Made by a program: the position numbers and the translations under genes. Below the pieces are notes generated by a model. That model was not told where the DNA came from and ran no database searches. It saw only the letters and a list, made by a program, of their open reading frames with translations. A stretch of 64,000 nucleotides of DNA from Actinoplanes sp. SE50/110. Its GTDB lineage: Bacteria > Actinomycetota > Actinomycetes > Mycobacteriales > Micromonosporaceae. The DNA lies in the NCBI RefSeq assembly GCF_900119315.1, contig NZ_LT827010.1, positions 8,488,001 through 8,552,000 of the forward strand, written 5' to 3'. Below are positions 24,589 through 34,239 of the stretch, one piece after another. Position 1 is the first letter of the stretch, and the number at the start of each line of letters is the position of its first letter.

Positions 24589-26394
24589 TCAGGCGTCGGC
24601 CAGCCGCGCGCGCAGCGCGTCCAGCTCCGCCCAGAGCACGGCGGGCAGCTTGTCGCCGAACTTCTCGAACCACTCGGTGACCTGGGGCAGCTCGGCCAGC
24701 CACTCGTCGCGGTCGACGCGCAGCACCGCCTCCAGGGCGGCCTGGTCGATGTCCAGCCCGGTCAGGTCGAGTGACTGCGGGGTGGCGACGTGCCCGATCG
24801 GCGTCTCCACCGCGTCTGCCTTGCCGTCCAGGCGCTCCATCACCCACTTGAGCACCCGGCTGTTCTCGCCGAATCCGGGCCAGAGGAAGCCGCCGTCGGC
24901 GTCGCGCCGGAACCAGTTCACGTAGAAGACCTTGGGCAGCTTGGACGCGTCGCCGGAGGCGCCCTTGGCCATGTCGATCCAGTGCTGGAAGTAGTCGCCG
25001 GCGTGGTAGCCGATGAACGGCAGCATCGCCATCGGGTCGCGGCGGACCACGCCGACCTGGCCGACCGCGGCCGCGGTGGTCTCGCTGGACAGGGTGGCAC
25101 CCAGGTAGACCCCGTGCACCCAGTCGCGTGCCTCGGTGACCAGCGGGACGGTGGTCTTGCGGCGGCCGCCGAACAGGATCGCGTCGATCGGCACGCCGCG
25201 CGGGTCGTGGTATTCGTCGGCGAGGATCGGGCACTGCTCGATCGGGGTGCAGAAGCGGCTGTTCGGGTGGCTCGACGGCGCCTCCGACTCCGGCGTCCAG
25301 TCCTGGCCCTTCCAGTCGGTCAGGTGCGCGGGCGGCTCGCCCATGCCCTCCCACCAGATGTCGCCGTCGTCGGTCAGCGCCACGTTGGTGAAGACCGAGT
25401 TGCCCTTGGCCAGGGTGCGCATGGCGTTCGGGTTGGTGTGGAAGTCGGTGCCGGGCGCGACGCCGAACAGCCCGAACTCCGGGTTGGTCGCCCAGAGCCG
25501 GCCGTCCTCGCCGAAGCGCATCCAGGCGATGTCGTCGCCGACCGTCTCCACCTTCCAGCCCGGCAGGGTCGGCTCGAGCATGGCCAGGTTGGTCTTGCCA
25601 CAGGCCGACGGGAACGCGCCGGCGATGTACCGGACCACGCCCTCCGGCGAGGTCAGCTTCATGATCAGCATGTGCTCGGCGAGCCAGCCCTCGTCCCGGG
25701 CGGCCACGCTGGCGATCCGCAGCGCGTAGCACTTCTTGCCGAGCAGCGAGTTGCCGCCGTAGCCGGAGCCGAACGACCAGATCTCCCGGGTCTCCGGGAA
25801 GTGCGAGATGTACTTCGTCTCGTTGCATGGCCACGCGACGTCGTCCTGGCCCGGTTCGAGCGGCGCGCCGATCGAGTGCAGGCACGGTACGAAGTCCGCG
25901 TCGTCGCCCATCGCGCTCAGGACCTCGGCCCCCATCCGGGTCATGATGCGCATGCTCGACACCACGTACGGGCTGTCGGTGAGCTCGACGCCGAACATCG
26001 GGTTCTCGGCGTCCAGCGGGCCCATGCAGAACGGGACGACGTACATCGTCCGGCCCTTCATCGAGCCCCGGTACAGCTCCGTCATCAGGGTCTTCATCTC
26101 GGCCGGCGCCATCCAGTTGTTGGTGGGCCCGGCGTCGGCCTCGTCGGCCGAGCAGATGAAGGTGCGTTCCTCGACCCGCGCCACGTCGGACGGGTCGGTA
26201 CGCGCCCAGAACGAGTTCGGCTTCTTCTCCGGGTCGAGACGGACCAGCGCGCCGGACTCGACCAGCTCGTCGGTCAACCGGGTCCACTCGGCGTCCGAAC
26301 CGTCGCACCAGACGATCCGGTCGGGCGTTGTCAGGGCGGCGACCTCGTCGATCCACGCCAGCAGGCGGGGGTGCGAGGTGTGGGGGTGAGACAA
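24589..26394 (-). CDS. pckG: GTP-dependent phosphoenolpyruvate carboxykinase
   Basis: A 601-residue enzyme converting oxaloacetate and GTP to phosphoenolpyruvate. Seen are the PEP-binding region (RTMYVVPFCMGP), Mn-binding Lys and His (ETKYISHFPE), the P-loop AGAFPSACGKTNLAM with the mobile-loop Cys, the second nucleotide motif VGDDIAWMRFGEDGRL and FGGRRKTTVPLV. The start is taken as TTG at 26394 because CGAAGGAGC ends seven bases before it; a longer frame begins at 26424 but would place that ribosome binding site inside the gene. The message has a long, A+T-rich leader region. Works with glpX in gluconeogenesis. Confidence 0.93.
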   Translation of the reverse strand: MSHPHTSHPRLLAWIDEVAALTTPDRIVWCDGSDAEWTRLTDELVESGALVRLDPEKKPNSFWARTDPSDVARVEERTFICSADEADAGPTNNWMAPAEMKTLMTELYRGSMKGRTMYVVPFCMGPLDAENPMFGVELTDSPYVVSSMRIMTRMGAEVLSAMGDDADFVPCLHSIGAPLEPGQDDVAWPCNETKYISHFPETREIWSFGSGYGGNSLLGKKCYALRIASVAARDEGWLAEHMLIMKLTSPEGVVRYIAGAFPSACGKTNLAMLEPTLPGWKVETVGDDIAWMRFGEDGRLWATNPEFGLFGVAPGTDFHTNPNAMRTLAKGNSVFTNVALTDDGDIWWEGMGEPPAHLTDWKGQDWTPESEAPSSHPNSRFCTPIEQCPILADEYHDPRGVPIDAILFGGRRKTTVPLVTEARDWVHGVYLGATLSSETTAAAVGQVGVVRRDPMAMLPFIGYHAGDYFQHWIDMAKGASGDASKLPKVFYVNWFRRDADGGFLWPGFGENSRVLKWVMERLDGKADAVETPIGHVATPQSLDLTGLDIDQAALEAVLRVDRDEWLAELPQVTEWFEKFGDKLPAVLWAELDALRARLADA

Positions 26395-26693
26395 GGTGAA
26401 GCTCCTTCGGTCGGCACTGACCAATGACGGACCGTCCGGAAAAACCGGCTGTTGTCATGGGAGTCACATCAGGTTAAGCCCCATACCCATGCAGTTCATC
26501 GGCTGAACCTGTGGACAACCGCACAATCTTTGGCTGCCGTGCGCGATGACGATTGATTCTTCGCCGCCGCGTGCACGAGCGCGCACACCGGGCGGCGACA
26601 CCGCCGTTGACGACAACTTTCGCAAAAGGGACTTATCGCCGTACACTTTCACCTAATCGGGCTTTCCTCGCAGTTCCGGCCACAGGAGGCGGA
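26395..26693. promoter_or_regulatory. shared upstream region of pckG and the sigma factor gene
   Basis: This 299-base gap holds no gene. It contains the palindrome GTTCATCGGCTGAAC (26494-26508), abutted by a minus-strand DnaA-box-like TTGTCCACAG (26509-26518). Nearer the sigma factor gene are a TTGACG (about 26605) and a TACACT (26642-26647), possible -35/-10 parts whose pairing is uncertain. The palindrome could be an operator for pckG. Confidence 0.45.
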
Positions 26694-27458
26694 ATGACGA
26701 CCCCGGGCAACGACGTGGACTCGGACACGGATCTGCTCGCCGCCGTCCGGGCCGGCGACACCGCCGCCTACGGGACGCTCTATGAGCGGCACCGGGCGGC
26801 GGCGCGGTTGTTCGCGTTCGGCCTCGCCCGCGATCCGGCCGACGCCGACGACCTGGTCGCCGAGACGTTCGCCAAGGTGTTCGCCTCACTGCGGGCCGGT
26901 CGCGGGCCGCTGGTCGCCTTCCGGGCGTACCTGCACACCACCATGCGGCACGTCTGCTACCAGCGGGCCCGCTCGGACCGGCGGCTGGAGTTCACCGACG
27001 ACCTGAGCCGGTACGACGAGGGCCAGCCGTTCACCGACCCGGCGCTCGACCGGCTGGAACGCAGTTTCGCCGCGGCCGCGTTCCGCCAGCTGCCACCCCG
27101 GTGGCGCGACGTGCTCTGGCAGACCGAGGTGGAGGGCAGCACCCCGGCCGAGCTGGCCCCGCGGATGGGTCTGACGCCGAACGCGGTCGCCGTCCTGGCC
27201 CACCGCGCCCGCGAGGGACTGCGCAGCCTCTATCTCCAGCAGCACGTGACCGCGGCCGAGCACCCGGAGTGCCGGTGGGCCGGCGAGCGGCTCGGCCCGC
27301 AGGTGCGCGGCCGGCTCGCCCCACGCGACGCGCACCGGATGCGGACCCACCTCGGACGGTGCGCGGACTGCCGGGGCCGGCTCGCCGAGATCCGGGAGAT
27401 CGACGGCTTCCGCCACTCCCCGTACCGGCAACGTGACCATGCCGGCACCGCCGGTTGA
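26694..27458 (+). CDS. ECF sigma factor with C-terminal zinc finger
   Basis: A 254-residue RNA polymerase sigma factor. Region 2 spans about residues 17-90 (DTAAYGTLYERHRAAARLFAFGL, DADDLVAETFAKVF), region 4 about 120-175 (LPPRWRDVLWQTEVEGSTPAELAPRMGLTPNAVAVLAHRAREGL). After region 4 a tail carries HLGRCADC (HxxxCxxC), the zinc motif of anti-sigma factors, so the protein seems to hold its own inhibitory domain. AGGAGG precedes the ATG by four bases. No separate anti-sigma gene is adjacent. The target regulon is unknown. Confidence 0.88.
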   Translation: MTTPGNDVDSDTDLLAAVRAGDTAAYGTLYERHRAAARLFAFGLARDPADADDLVAETFAKVFASLRAGRGPLVAFRAYLHTTMRHVCYQRARSDRRLEFTDDLSRYDEGQPFTDPALDRLERSFAAAAFRQLPPRWRDVLWQTEVEGSTPAELAPRMGLTPNAVAVLAHRAREGLRSLYLQQHVTAAEHPECRWAGERLGPQVRGRLAPRDAHRMRTHLGRCADCRGRLAEIREIDGFRHSPYRQRDHAGTAG

Positions 27459-27510
27459 GATCGTGCAACGAGATCGGCGGCGCAGGTGCCGCGCCGGTAC
27501 CCTCGAACGG

Positions 27511-27975
27511 GTGCGGTTGCGGAAGCTGGCGCGGGAGGCGGGCAGGTTCGGCACGGTCGGCGGCATCGCGTTCGGCGTCGACCTGCTGCTGTTCAACATG
27601 CTGCGCAACAGTGGCGTCGAGCCGCTGACCGCGAAGACCGGGTCCACCATCGTGGCGACCACCCTGGCCTTCCTCGGCAACCGGTACTGGACGTGGCGCG
27701 ACGGCGCGCACCCCAACCTGGCCCGGCAGTACACGACGTTCTTCGTGCTCAACGCGGTCGGCCTGGGCATCTCGCTGGCCTGCCTGGCGATCAGCCACTA
27801 CGGTCTGGGGCACTACTGGCCGGTGTTCCGCGGCAAGGCCGCCGACAACGTCGCGGGACTGCTGATCGGCACCGCCATCGGTACGATCTTCCGGTTCTGG
27901 TCCTATCGCCGGTTCGTCTTCCGGGCCGAGACACGGACCACCGGTGTGACAACGTCGTCACCCACCCTCCCGTGA
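27511..27975 (+). CDS. GtrA family membrane protein
   Basis: A 154-residue protein with four membrane helices typical of GtrA: FGTVGGIAFGVDLLLFNML, TIVATTLAFLGNRYWTWRD (the NRYWTW signature), FFVLNAVGLGISLACLAIS and GLLIGTAIGTIFRFWSYRRFVF. GtrA proteins flip or help move polyprenyl-linked sugars in wall glycan or glycosylation systems. GTG at 27511 was chosen; TACCCT lies seven bases upstream. A second GtrA gene follows 37 bases on, so the pair may act together or on different lipid-sugars. Confidence 0.88.
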   Translation: MRLRKLAREAGRFGTVGGIAFGVDLLLFNMLRNSGVEPLTAKTGSTIVATTLAFLGNRYWTWRDGAHPNLARQYTTFFVLNAVGLGISLACLAISHYGLGHYWPVFRGKAADNVAGLLIGTAIGTIFRFWSYRRFVFRAETRTTGVTTSSPTLP

Positions 27976-28000
27976 TTCGGCGTTCTCGCCCCGGCCCTCG

Positions 28001-28006
28001 TAAGGT
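28001..28006 (+). promoter_or_regulatory. -10 hexamer of leaderless promoter, second GtrA gene
   Basis: TAAGGT, six bases before the ATG. Confidence 0.55.
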
Positions 28007-28012
28007 GGCCCA

Positions 28013-28561
28013 ATGCCCTCAGGCCCAACGCTGACGGATCGCCTGCGCCGTCTCGCCCCGGAAGCCGTCGCCTTCGGTGTCATCGGAGCCGGAAACACGC
28101 TGCTGTACATGGCGATCTGCTGGGTGGCCCTGCCGATCGGCGCGGTCAAGGCGAACGTCATCGCCACGCTGATCACCACCACGCTGGCCTACCTGGCGAA
28201 CCGGTTCTGGACCTACCGGCACCACACGCGCACCGCGCTGCGCCGGGAGTACCTGCTGTTCTTCGGCTTCAACCTGGTGGGCATGGTGATCCAGTCCGGC
28301 CTGGTGGCGATCGGCAAGTACGGCTTCCACCTGAACGAGAAGGACGACAAGATCCACTTCATGCTGGTCACCATGATCGGCATCGGGATCGCCACGGTCT
28401 TCCGCTTCTGGGCGTACCGGACCTTCGTCTTCCTCAAGCCGCCGGTCGACGGCCACGAGGGCGCGATCACCGGGATGGACGCGACCGCCGGCCTGGCCGA
28501 GCTCAGCGCGATCGACGTCCCGGGGAGCGCGGCGGAGCTGGACGCCACGCTGAAGAGCTGA
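28013..28561 (+). CDS. GtrA family membrane protein, second copy
   Basis: A 182-residue GtrA protein with four helices (FGVIGAGNTLLYMAICWVAL, ATLITTTLAYLANRFWTYRHH, LLFFGFNLVGMVIQSGLVAI, VTMIGIGIATVFRFWAYRTFVF) and a longer acidic C-terminal tail. Its position before the PH protein and birA matches Rv3277 of M. tuberculosis (from memory). Its last 59 bases overlap the 3' end of the opposite-strand PH gene, so the tail of each protein is encoded in antisense to the other. Confidence 0.9.
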   Translation: MPSGPTLTDRLRRLAPEAVAFGVIGAGNTLLYMAICWVALPIGAVKANVIATLITTTLAYLANRFWTYRHHTRTALRREYLLFFGFNLVGMVIQSGLVAIGKYGFHLNEKDDKIHFMLVTMIGIGIATVFRFWAYRTFVFLKPPVDGHEGAITGMDATAGLAELSAIDVPGSAAELDATLKS

Positions 28562-29072
28562 GCTCCTCCTCGGCGTCCTCGTCGTCCGCCGGGCTCAGCT
28601 CGATCAGTTCGTAGAGCCGGGTCTGCACCCGCTGGGCCTGCGGCACGCCGGACAGCCGCGCGCTCTGCTCGCCGATCGAGTCGATCACCAGCGTGCCGGT
28701 GCCGAAGATCCGGTCCAGCAGCGACTGGCGCAGCGCATGGTCGTTCACCCGGTTCAGCGGCAGATCCCGCCGCTCCCGGGCGAAGACGCCCTGCTGCAGC
28801 AGCAGTCGCTCGTTGGTCAGCACGTAGTGCGTGCACCGCCACCGGGCCAGCGGCGCGATCCCGTACCGCGCCGCGTGGTAGATCATGATCGCGGCGACCA
28901 GACCGAAGCCGATCCGGCCACCCTGGTTGCCGGGCAGCAGCACCCCGGCCATCACGGTGCCGGCCACGGTCAGCACCAGTACCAGGGCCGGGCCGACCAC
29001 CGACTTCCCATGGGGACGCAGGTGGAGCACGACCTCCTCCTGCTCGGAGAGAACTTCCGCCGGGAACGCCAC
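28503..29072 (-). CDS. PH domain membrane protein
   Basis: A 189-residue protein of the bacterial PH (bPH2/YdbT-like) family. Two adjacent helices (ALVLVLTVAGTVMAGVLL and IGFGLVAAIMIYHAARYGI) precede the PH domain: CTHYVLTNERLLLQQGVFARERRDLPLNRVNDHALRQSLLDRIFGTGTLVI. GTG at 29072 begins five bases after the birA stop, so it is an operon with birA. The order birA, PH protein on the minus strand with GtrA converging is the same as in M. tuberculosis. Function unknown. Confidence 0.88.
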   Translation of the reverse strand: MAFPAEVLSEQEEVVLHLRPHGKSVVGPALVLVLTVAGTVMAGVLLPGNQGGRIGFGLVAAIMIYHAARYGIAPLARWRCTHYVLTNERLLLQQGVFARERRDLPLNRVNDHALRQSLLDRIFGTGTLVIDSIGEQSARLSGVPQAQRVQTRLYELIELSPADDEDAEEELSSSAWRPAPPRSPGRRSR

Positions 29073-29077
29073 GCCGG

Positions 29078-29923
29078 TCAGCGTACGTGCAGCACATCCC
29101 CCGCCGAGACGCGATGCTCGGCACCGTCCACCGATCGGATCACCAACTGGCCGTCCCGGTCCACGGTGGTCGCCTCACCGAGCAGCTCCCCACCGCCGGG
29201 CAGCAGCACCCGCACGTCCCGGCCGATCGTCGCGCAGCGGCGCCGGTACTCCCCGAGCAGGCCGCACATCTCCGCGTCGCCACCCGCCTCACGCCACCCG
29301 GCATACCACCGCTCGACACTGCGCAGCAGCGCCCGCAGCAGGGGGTCCCGGTCCGGGTTCTCCGCGCCGGCCAGCCGCAGCGAGGTGGCCGGCACCCCGG
29401 TCGTCGCGGGCAGCTCCTCGGCCCGGGTGCTGACGTTGAGTCCGATGCCGACCACGATCGCGTCACCGGCCATCTCGGCCAGGATGCCGGCGCACTTGCG
29501 GTCCCCGGCCAGCAGGTCGTTCGGCCACTTCAGGGTGGCGTCGACGGTGGTCACCCGGGACACCGCATCGGCCAGCGCCACCCCGGCCAGCAGCGGCAGC
29601 CAGCCGAACGCACCCGGGCCGGCGGCCGGCCAGCCACGCTCCTGATCAGCGGTACCCGGGCGCAGCAGGACACTGAGGGTCAGGCCGGCCCGGGCCGGGC
29701 TGAGCCACTGCCGGTCCCGCCGGCCCCGGCCGGCGACCTGCCGCTCGGCGACCACGACCAGGCCCTCCGCGGCGCCGGCCCGGGCCGCCTCGGTGGCGTC
29801 CGCGTTGGTCGATCCGGTCTCCGGGCGCACCTCGATCCGCGACCAGAGCGCTCCGGGCTGCACCAGGGCGCGGGTCAGCGCGCGCTCCGAGAGGGGCGGG
29901 CGGTCGAGGTCGGTGTACGCCAT
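29078..29923 (-). CDS. birA: biotin-[acetyl-CoA-carboxylase] ligase
   Basis: A 281-residue biotin protein ligase of the short class without an N-terminal DNA-binding domain. The catalytic motif GRGRRDRQW follows SRIEVRPETGSTNADA; LKWPNDLLAGDRKCAGILAE holds the ATP and biotin-binding Lys, IVVGIGLNV the adenylate pocket, and the C-terminal small barrel ends EHRVSAGDVLHVR. It attaches biotin to the acyl-CoA carboxylase alpha subunit; accD, accE and accA are all encoded within 16 kb downstream, which fits its role. Confidence 0.94.
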   Translation of the reverse strand: MAYTDLDRPPLSERALTRALVQPGALWSRIEVRPETGSTNADATEAARAGAAEGLVVVAERQVAGRGRRDRQWLSPARAGLTLSVLLRPGTADQERGWPAAGPGAFGWLPLLAGVALADAVSRVTTVDATLKWPNDLLAGDRKCAGILAEMAGDAIVVGIGLNVSTRAEELPATTGVPATSLRLAGAENPDRDPLLRALLRSVERWYAGWREAGGDAEMCGLLGEYRRRCATIGRDVRVLLPGGGELLGEATTVDRDGQLVIRSVDGAEHRVSAGDVLHVR

Positions 29924-29951
29924 CCCGGGAGCCTATGCCGCCCGCCGGCGA

Positions 29952-31367
29952 TCAGCGGTGCGGGCCTGCCGAGTGCCGGCTCACATAGTCCTGGTCGACC
30001 GCGGCGGGACGCGGGCGGGGCCGCGGCCGGGGGTCACCGGCGGAGCGGCGGCTGCGCCGCGACGGATCGTTCCAGGAGGGTTCGTCCCGGTTCACCGCCG
30101 GGACGGCCCGCGGACCACTCCGCCCGTCCCGGGAGACGATCCGGGCACGCGACACGCTGGGCTGCTCCCAGGGTGCCCAGGAGTCGCGCTCGGCCGCGTC
30201 CCGGGCGTTCCAGTCGCGCTCGGCCGCATCCCGGGCGTCCCAGCCGCGCTCGGCCGCATCCCGAGCGTCCCAGCCGCGCTCGGCCGCATCCCGAGCCTCC
30301 CAGCCGCGCTCGGCAGCATCCCGGGCGTCCCAGTCGCGCTCGGCCGCACCGCGGGCGTTCAGATCCCGGCCGGCCGCATCCCGGGGGTCCCGGTCGCGGT
30401 CGGCCGCGTCGCGGGCGTTCAGATCCCGGCCGGCCGCATCCCGGGCGTCCCGGTCGCGGTCGGCCGCGTCGCGGAGGTTCCGGTCGCGGTCGGACCAGGA
30501 GCGCGGCAGGCGGATCCGGTGGTCCGGTGACGGCGGCGGCCAGGTCGGCACCAGCGTGGTCGGCTCGGCCGCCTGCATCGGCGTCAGATCGAAACCGGTC
30601 GCCGGCTCGTAGTCGGGAACCGACGGGAGCCGCTCGACCGGTACCGGCCAGCCGTAGGCACGGGCGGACGGCTCCGGGTCGGCGTAGCGATCGTCCGGCA
30701 CCGGCGTCCAGTAGTCCCCGGCCGGCGGGCGATCGTCCAGGTCGCGGTAGCGGGGGCGGACCCAGCCGTCGATCCGGTCGCCGTAGGCCCGGTCGGAACG
30801 GTCGATCGCCTGGCGCGGCGGGGCGTAGCTCCGGTCGTACCGCACATCGTCCCCGGCCTGCGGCGGATCCGCCGCCGCGGGATCGGTCCGCCACGCGGTG
30901 TTGTCGATGTAGCGGGATGCCTCGCCGGCCGGTTCGTCGCCGGCCATCTCCTCGTCGCCCCACGGCATCGCGGGGTAGGCGCCGCTCTCGTCACCGAAGG
31001 GCCCCGCACCGAGGTCGTCGGCGTGACGCAGGAAGGCCGGGTCCGGCGGAGCCAGGTCCGGGAAGGCCAGGTCCGGCGGAGCCAGATCCGGGAAGGCCGG
31101 ACCCTCGTCGGCATGCACGTCGTCCCGCCCGGCGAACGCGGCGGCCAGCCGGCGGCGCCGGGCCGGACGACCGGCCGGTGGATCGCCGGCATCGGCGCCG
31201 GCCGGCGGAGAGTCCGGTGCCGGCGGCGCCGCGCGTTGCCGACGGCCGCGCTGCCGGGGCCGCTCCGGCTCGGTCTCGCCGCCGAACAGCACCGCGCGGA
31301 AACTGATCAGTGTGGCGAGGCCCCCCGCGATGAAAGCGAGCCCGGCCGCGGTCATCCAGTTCGTCAC
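29952..31367 (-). CDS. membrane-anchored repeat-rich protein
   Basis: A protein of about 471 residues, with an N-terminal membrane helix (WMTAAGLAFIAGGLATLISFRAVLF) and then a hydrophilic, disordered, Arg/Asp/Pro-rich region. About residues 330-430 are ten copies of a ten-residue repeat (AERGWDARDA and AGRDLNARDA types). No domain recognised. GTG at 31367 or ATG at 31355 are possible starts. It lies between birA and accD, divergent from accD; nothing equivalent is known to me in the M. tuberculosis order. The charged repeats could form a long alternating-charge helix. Confidence 0.6.
   Translation of the reverse strand: MTNWMTAAGLAFIAGGLATLISFRAVLFGGETEPERPRQRGRRQRAAPPAPDSPPAGADAGDPPAGRPARRRRLAAAFAGRDDVHADEGPAFPDLAPPDLAFPDLAPPDPAFLRHADDLGAGPFGDESGAYPAMPWGDEEMAGDEPAGEASRYIDNTAWRTDPAAADPPQAGDDVRYDRSYAPPRQAIDRSDRAYGDRIDGWVRPRYRDLDDRPPAGDYWTPVPDDRYADPEPSARAYGWPVPVERLPSVPDYEPATGFDLTPMQAAEPTTLVPTWPPPSPDHRIRLPRSWSDRDRNLRDAADRDRDARDAAGRDLNARDAADRDRDPRDAAGRDLNARGAAERDWDARDAAERGWEARDAAERGWDARDAAERGWDARDAAERDWNARDAAERDSWAPWEQPSVSRARIVSRDGRSGPRAVPAVNRDEPSWNDPSRRSRRSAGDPRPRPRPRPAAVDQDYVSRHSAGPHR
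30184..30495. repeat. 30-base tandem repeat, about ten copies
   Basis: Units of exactly 30 bases, of the form TCGCGCTCGGCCGCATCCCG followed by GGCGTCCCAG, encode ten residues each on the minus strand (AERGWDARDA). The units at the gene-internal end diverge to the ADRDRDARDA/AGRDLNARDA pair type. Confidence 0.85.
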
Positions 31368-31489
31368 GTGAGGCGTAACGAATGGGACAACAGGTATGAA
31401 ACGGACCCGTTCCGACGGCTCCAACGCGAACCCGGCTCACAGCTACGATCATCGTGAGTGCAAGGCCGCCTCAAAGCGTGGAGACCACC

Positions 31490-33061
<1,572 letters not shown>

Positions 33062-33084
33062 GACCTGATTGCCGCGGTACGTCG

Positions 33085-33843
33085 TTACGTGCTGGCCGGG
33101 AGGTACTGACCGGCCAGCATGAACGCACCGGTGACCAGCACCGCCACGTTCACCACCAGGAAGAAGCCCACCCAGAACAGGGCCGGCAGGTGGGTGAGGC
33201 GGGCCAGCTGGTCCGGGTCCGAGTCCCGCATCCGCCCGCGGCGGCGCAGACTCTGCAGCTCGAAGACCGGGCGGACGCCGGCGAACAGCAGGAACCACAC
33301 CCCGGTCCAGGCGAACGCGGCCTGGGTGTCCGGCGCCGCGTACCACGACACGGCGAACACGATCGCGCCGGTGACCAGCAGCGACAACACGCCGAACAGG
33401 TTCCGGACGTTGATCAGCATGACCAGCAGCAGGAGCACGGTCAGCCAGAGCAGCAGCGTGATGCGGTTCGCGTTCAGCAGCCAGGCGCCGCCGAGACCCA
33501 CCAGCGACGGGGCGATGTAGCCGCCGACCAGGGTGAGGATCATGCCGACACCGGTCGGGCGGCCGGACGACAGGGTCAGGCCGGACGTGTCGAACTCCAG
33601 CCGGATGCCGCGCAGCCGGCGGCCGGTGAGCAGGGCGAACAGGGCGTGCCCGCCCTCGTGGGCGATCGTCACCGCGTTCCGGGTGACCCGCCAGGCCGGC
33701 CGGAAGACCGCGGCGAACCCGATCAGTGCGGTGACCAGGACCAGGATGCCCGGGGGGTCGGGCTGGGCGCTCATCAACCGGTCCCACAGATCGCTGAGGC
33801 CGTTCACGTCGTGCAGGCCGCTGAAACCCTCGATCGACAACAC
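33085..33843 (-). CDS. M50-like membrane metallopeptidase
   Basis: A 252-residue protein with about six membrane helices. VTIAHEGGHALFALLTGRRL carries the HExxH motif near residue 64, and the later part (LLLLVMLINVRNLFGVLSLL) may hold the third ligand Asn/Asp region. This matches the short M50B-like family of actinomycetes, of unknown substrate. GTG at 33843 was chosen because TACAGT lies seven bases before it. It converges with accD, leaving 23 bases. Confidence 0.82.
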   Translation of the reverse strand: MLSIEGFSGLHDVNGLSDLWDRLMSAQPDPPGILVLVTALIGFAAVFRPAWRVTRNAVTIAHEGGHALFALLTGRRLRGIRLEFDTSGLTLSSGRPTGVGMILTLVGGYIAPSLVGLGGAWLLNANRITLLLWLTVLLLLVMLINVRNLFGVLSLLVTGAIVFAVSWYAAPDTQAAFAWTGVWFLLFAGVRPVFELQSLRRRGRMRDSDPDQLARLTHLPALFWVGFFLVVNVAVLVTGAFMLAGQYLPAST

Positions 33844-33905
33844 GCCGGGCACTGTAGCCGATCAGCCTGCCGAAAAGCTTCTCCGCGCGTCGCCCGATCG
33901 AGCGG

Positions 33906-34115
33906 TCAGGCGCGGCGGCGGGCCGCGGAGTCGGCCGGGGCCCGGTTGCCGAGACTTCGCGCCGCGTAGACGCCGCCGGCAGCGACCAGCAGACCGGCCA
34001 GGACGAGCAGGACGGTGATCGGGCCGGCAGCGGCCGCGACGATCGCGATGTCCGCGCACGCGACCAGCATCCACAGCGCCAGCGTGGGCTTACTGCCGTG
34101 TCGTCGGCAGTTCAT
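33906..34115 (-). CDS. small two-helix membrane protein
   Basis: A 69-residue protein: MNCRRHGSK, then helices TLALWMLVACADIAIVAAAAG and ITVLLVLAGLLVAAGGVYAA, then a charged Arg-rich tail. GGAGGT lies five bases before the ATG, a strong ribosome binding site that supports a real gene. No family recognised. The region 34116-34239 upstream is A+T-rich near 34170 and probably holds its promoter. Confidence 0.65.
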   Translation of the reverse strand: MNCRRHGSKPTLALWMLVACADIAIVAAAAGPITVLLVLAGLLVAAGGVYAARSLGNRAPADSAARRRA

Positions 34116-34239
34116 GGCGCACCTCCATTCGTGATTCTCGACAACTACCCGCGCTGCCTCGACATCACGCATGAAATTCACATTTATGTACGTCACCGGC
34201 CGGTCCGCCCACGGAAGACCGGTGGTCCCGGCCGGGCGC

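Noticed and set aside
26464..26652. 62-codon minus-strand frame upstream of pckG
   Set aside because: It overlaps the likely promoters of pckG and the sigma factor gene and has no conserved features.
30184..30495. 30-base repeats considered as a CRISPR array
   Set aside because: Units are contiguous without unique spacers and encode an in-frame protein repeat.
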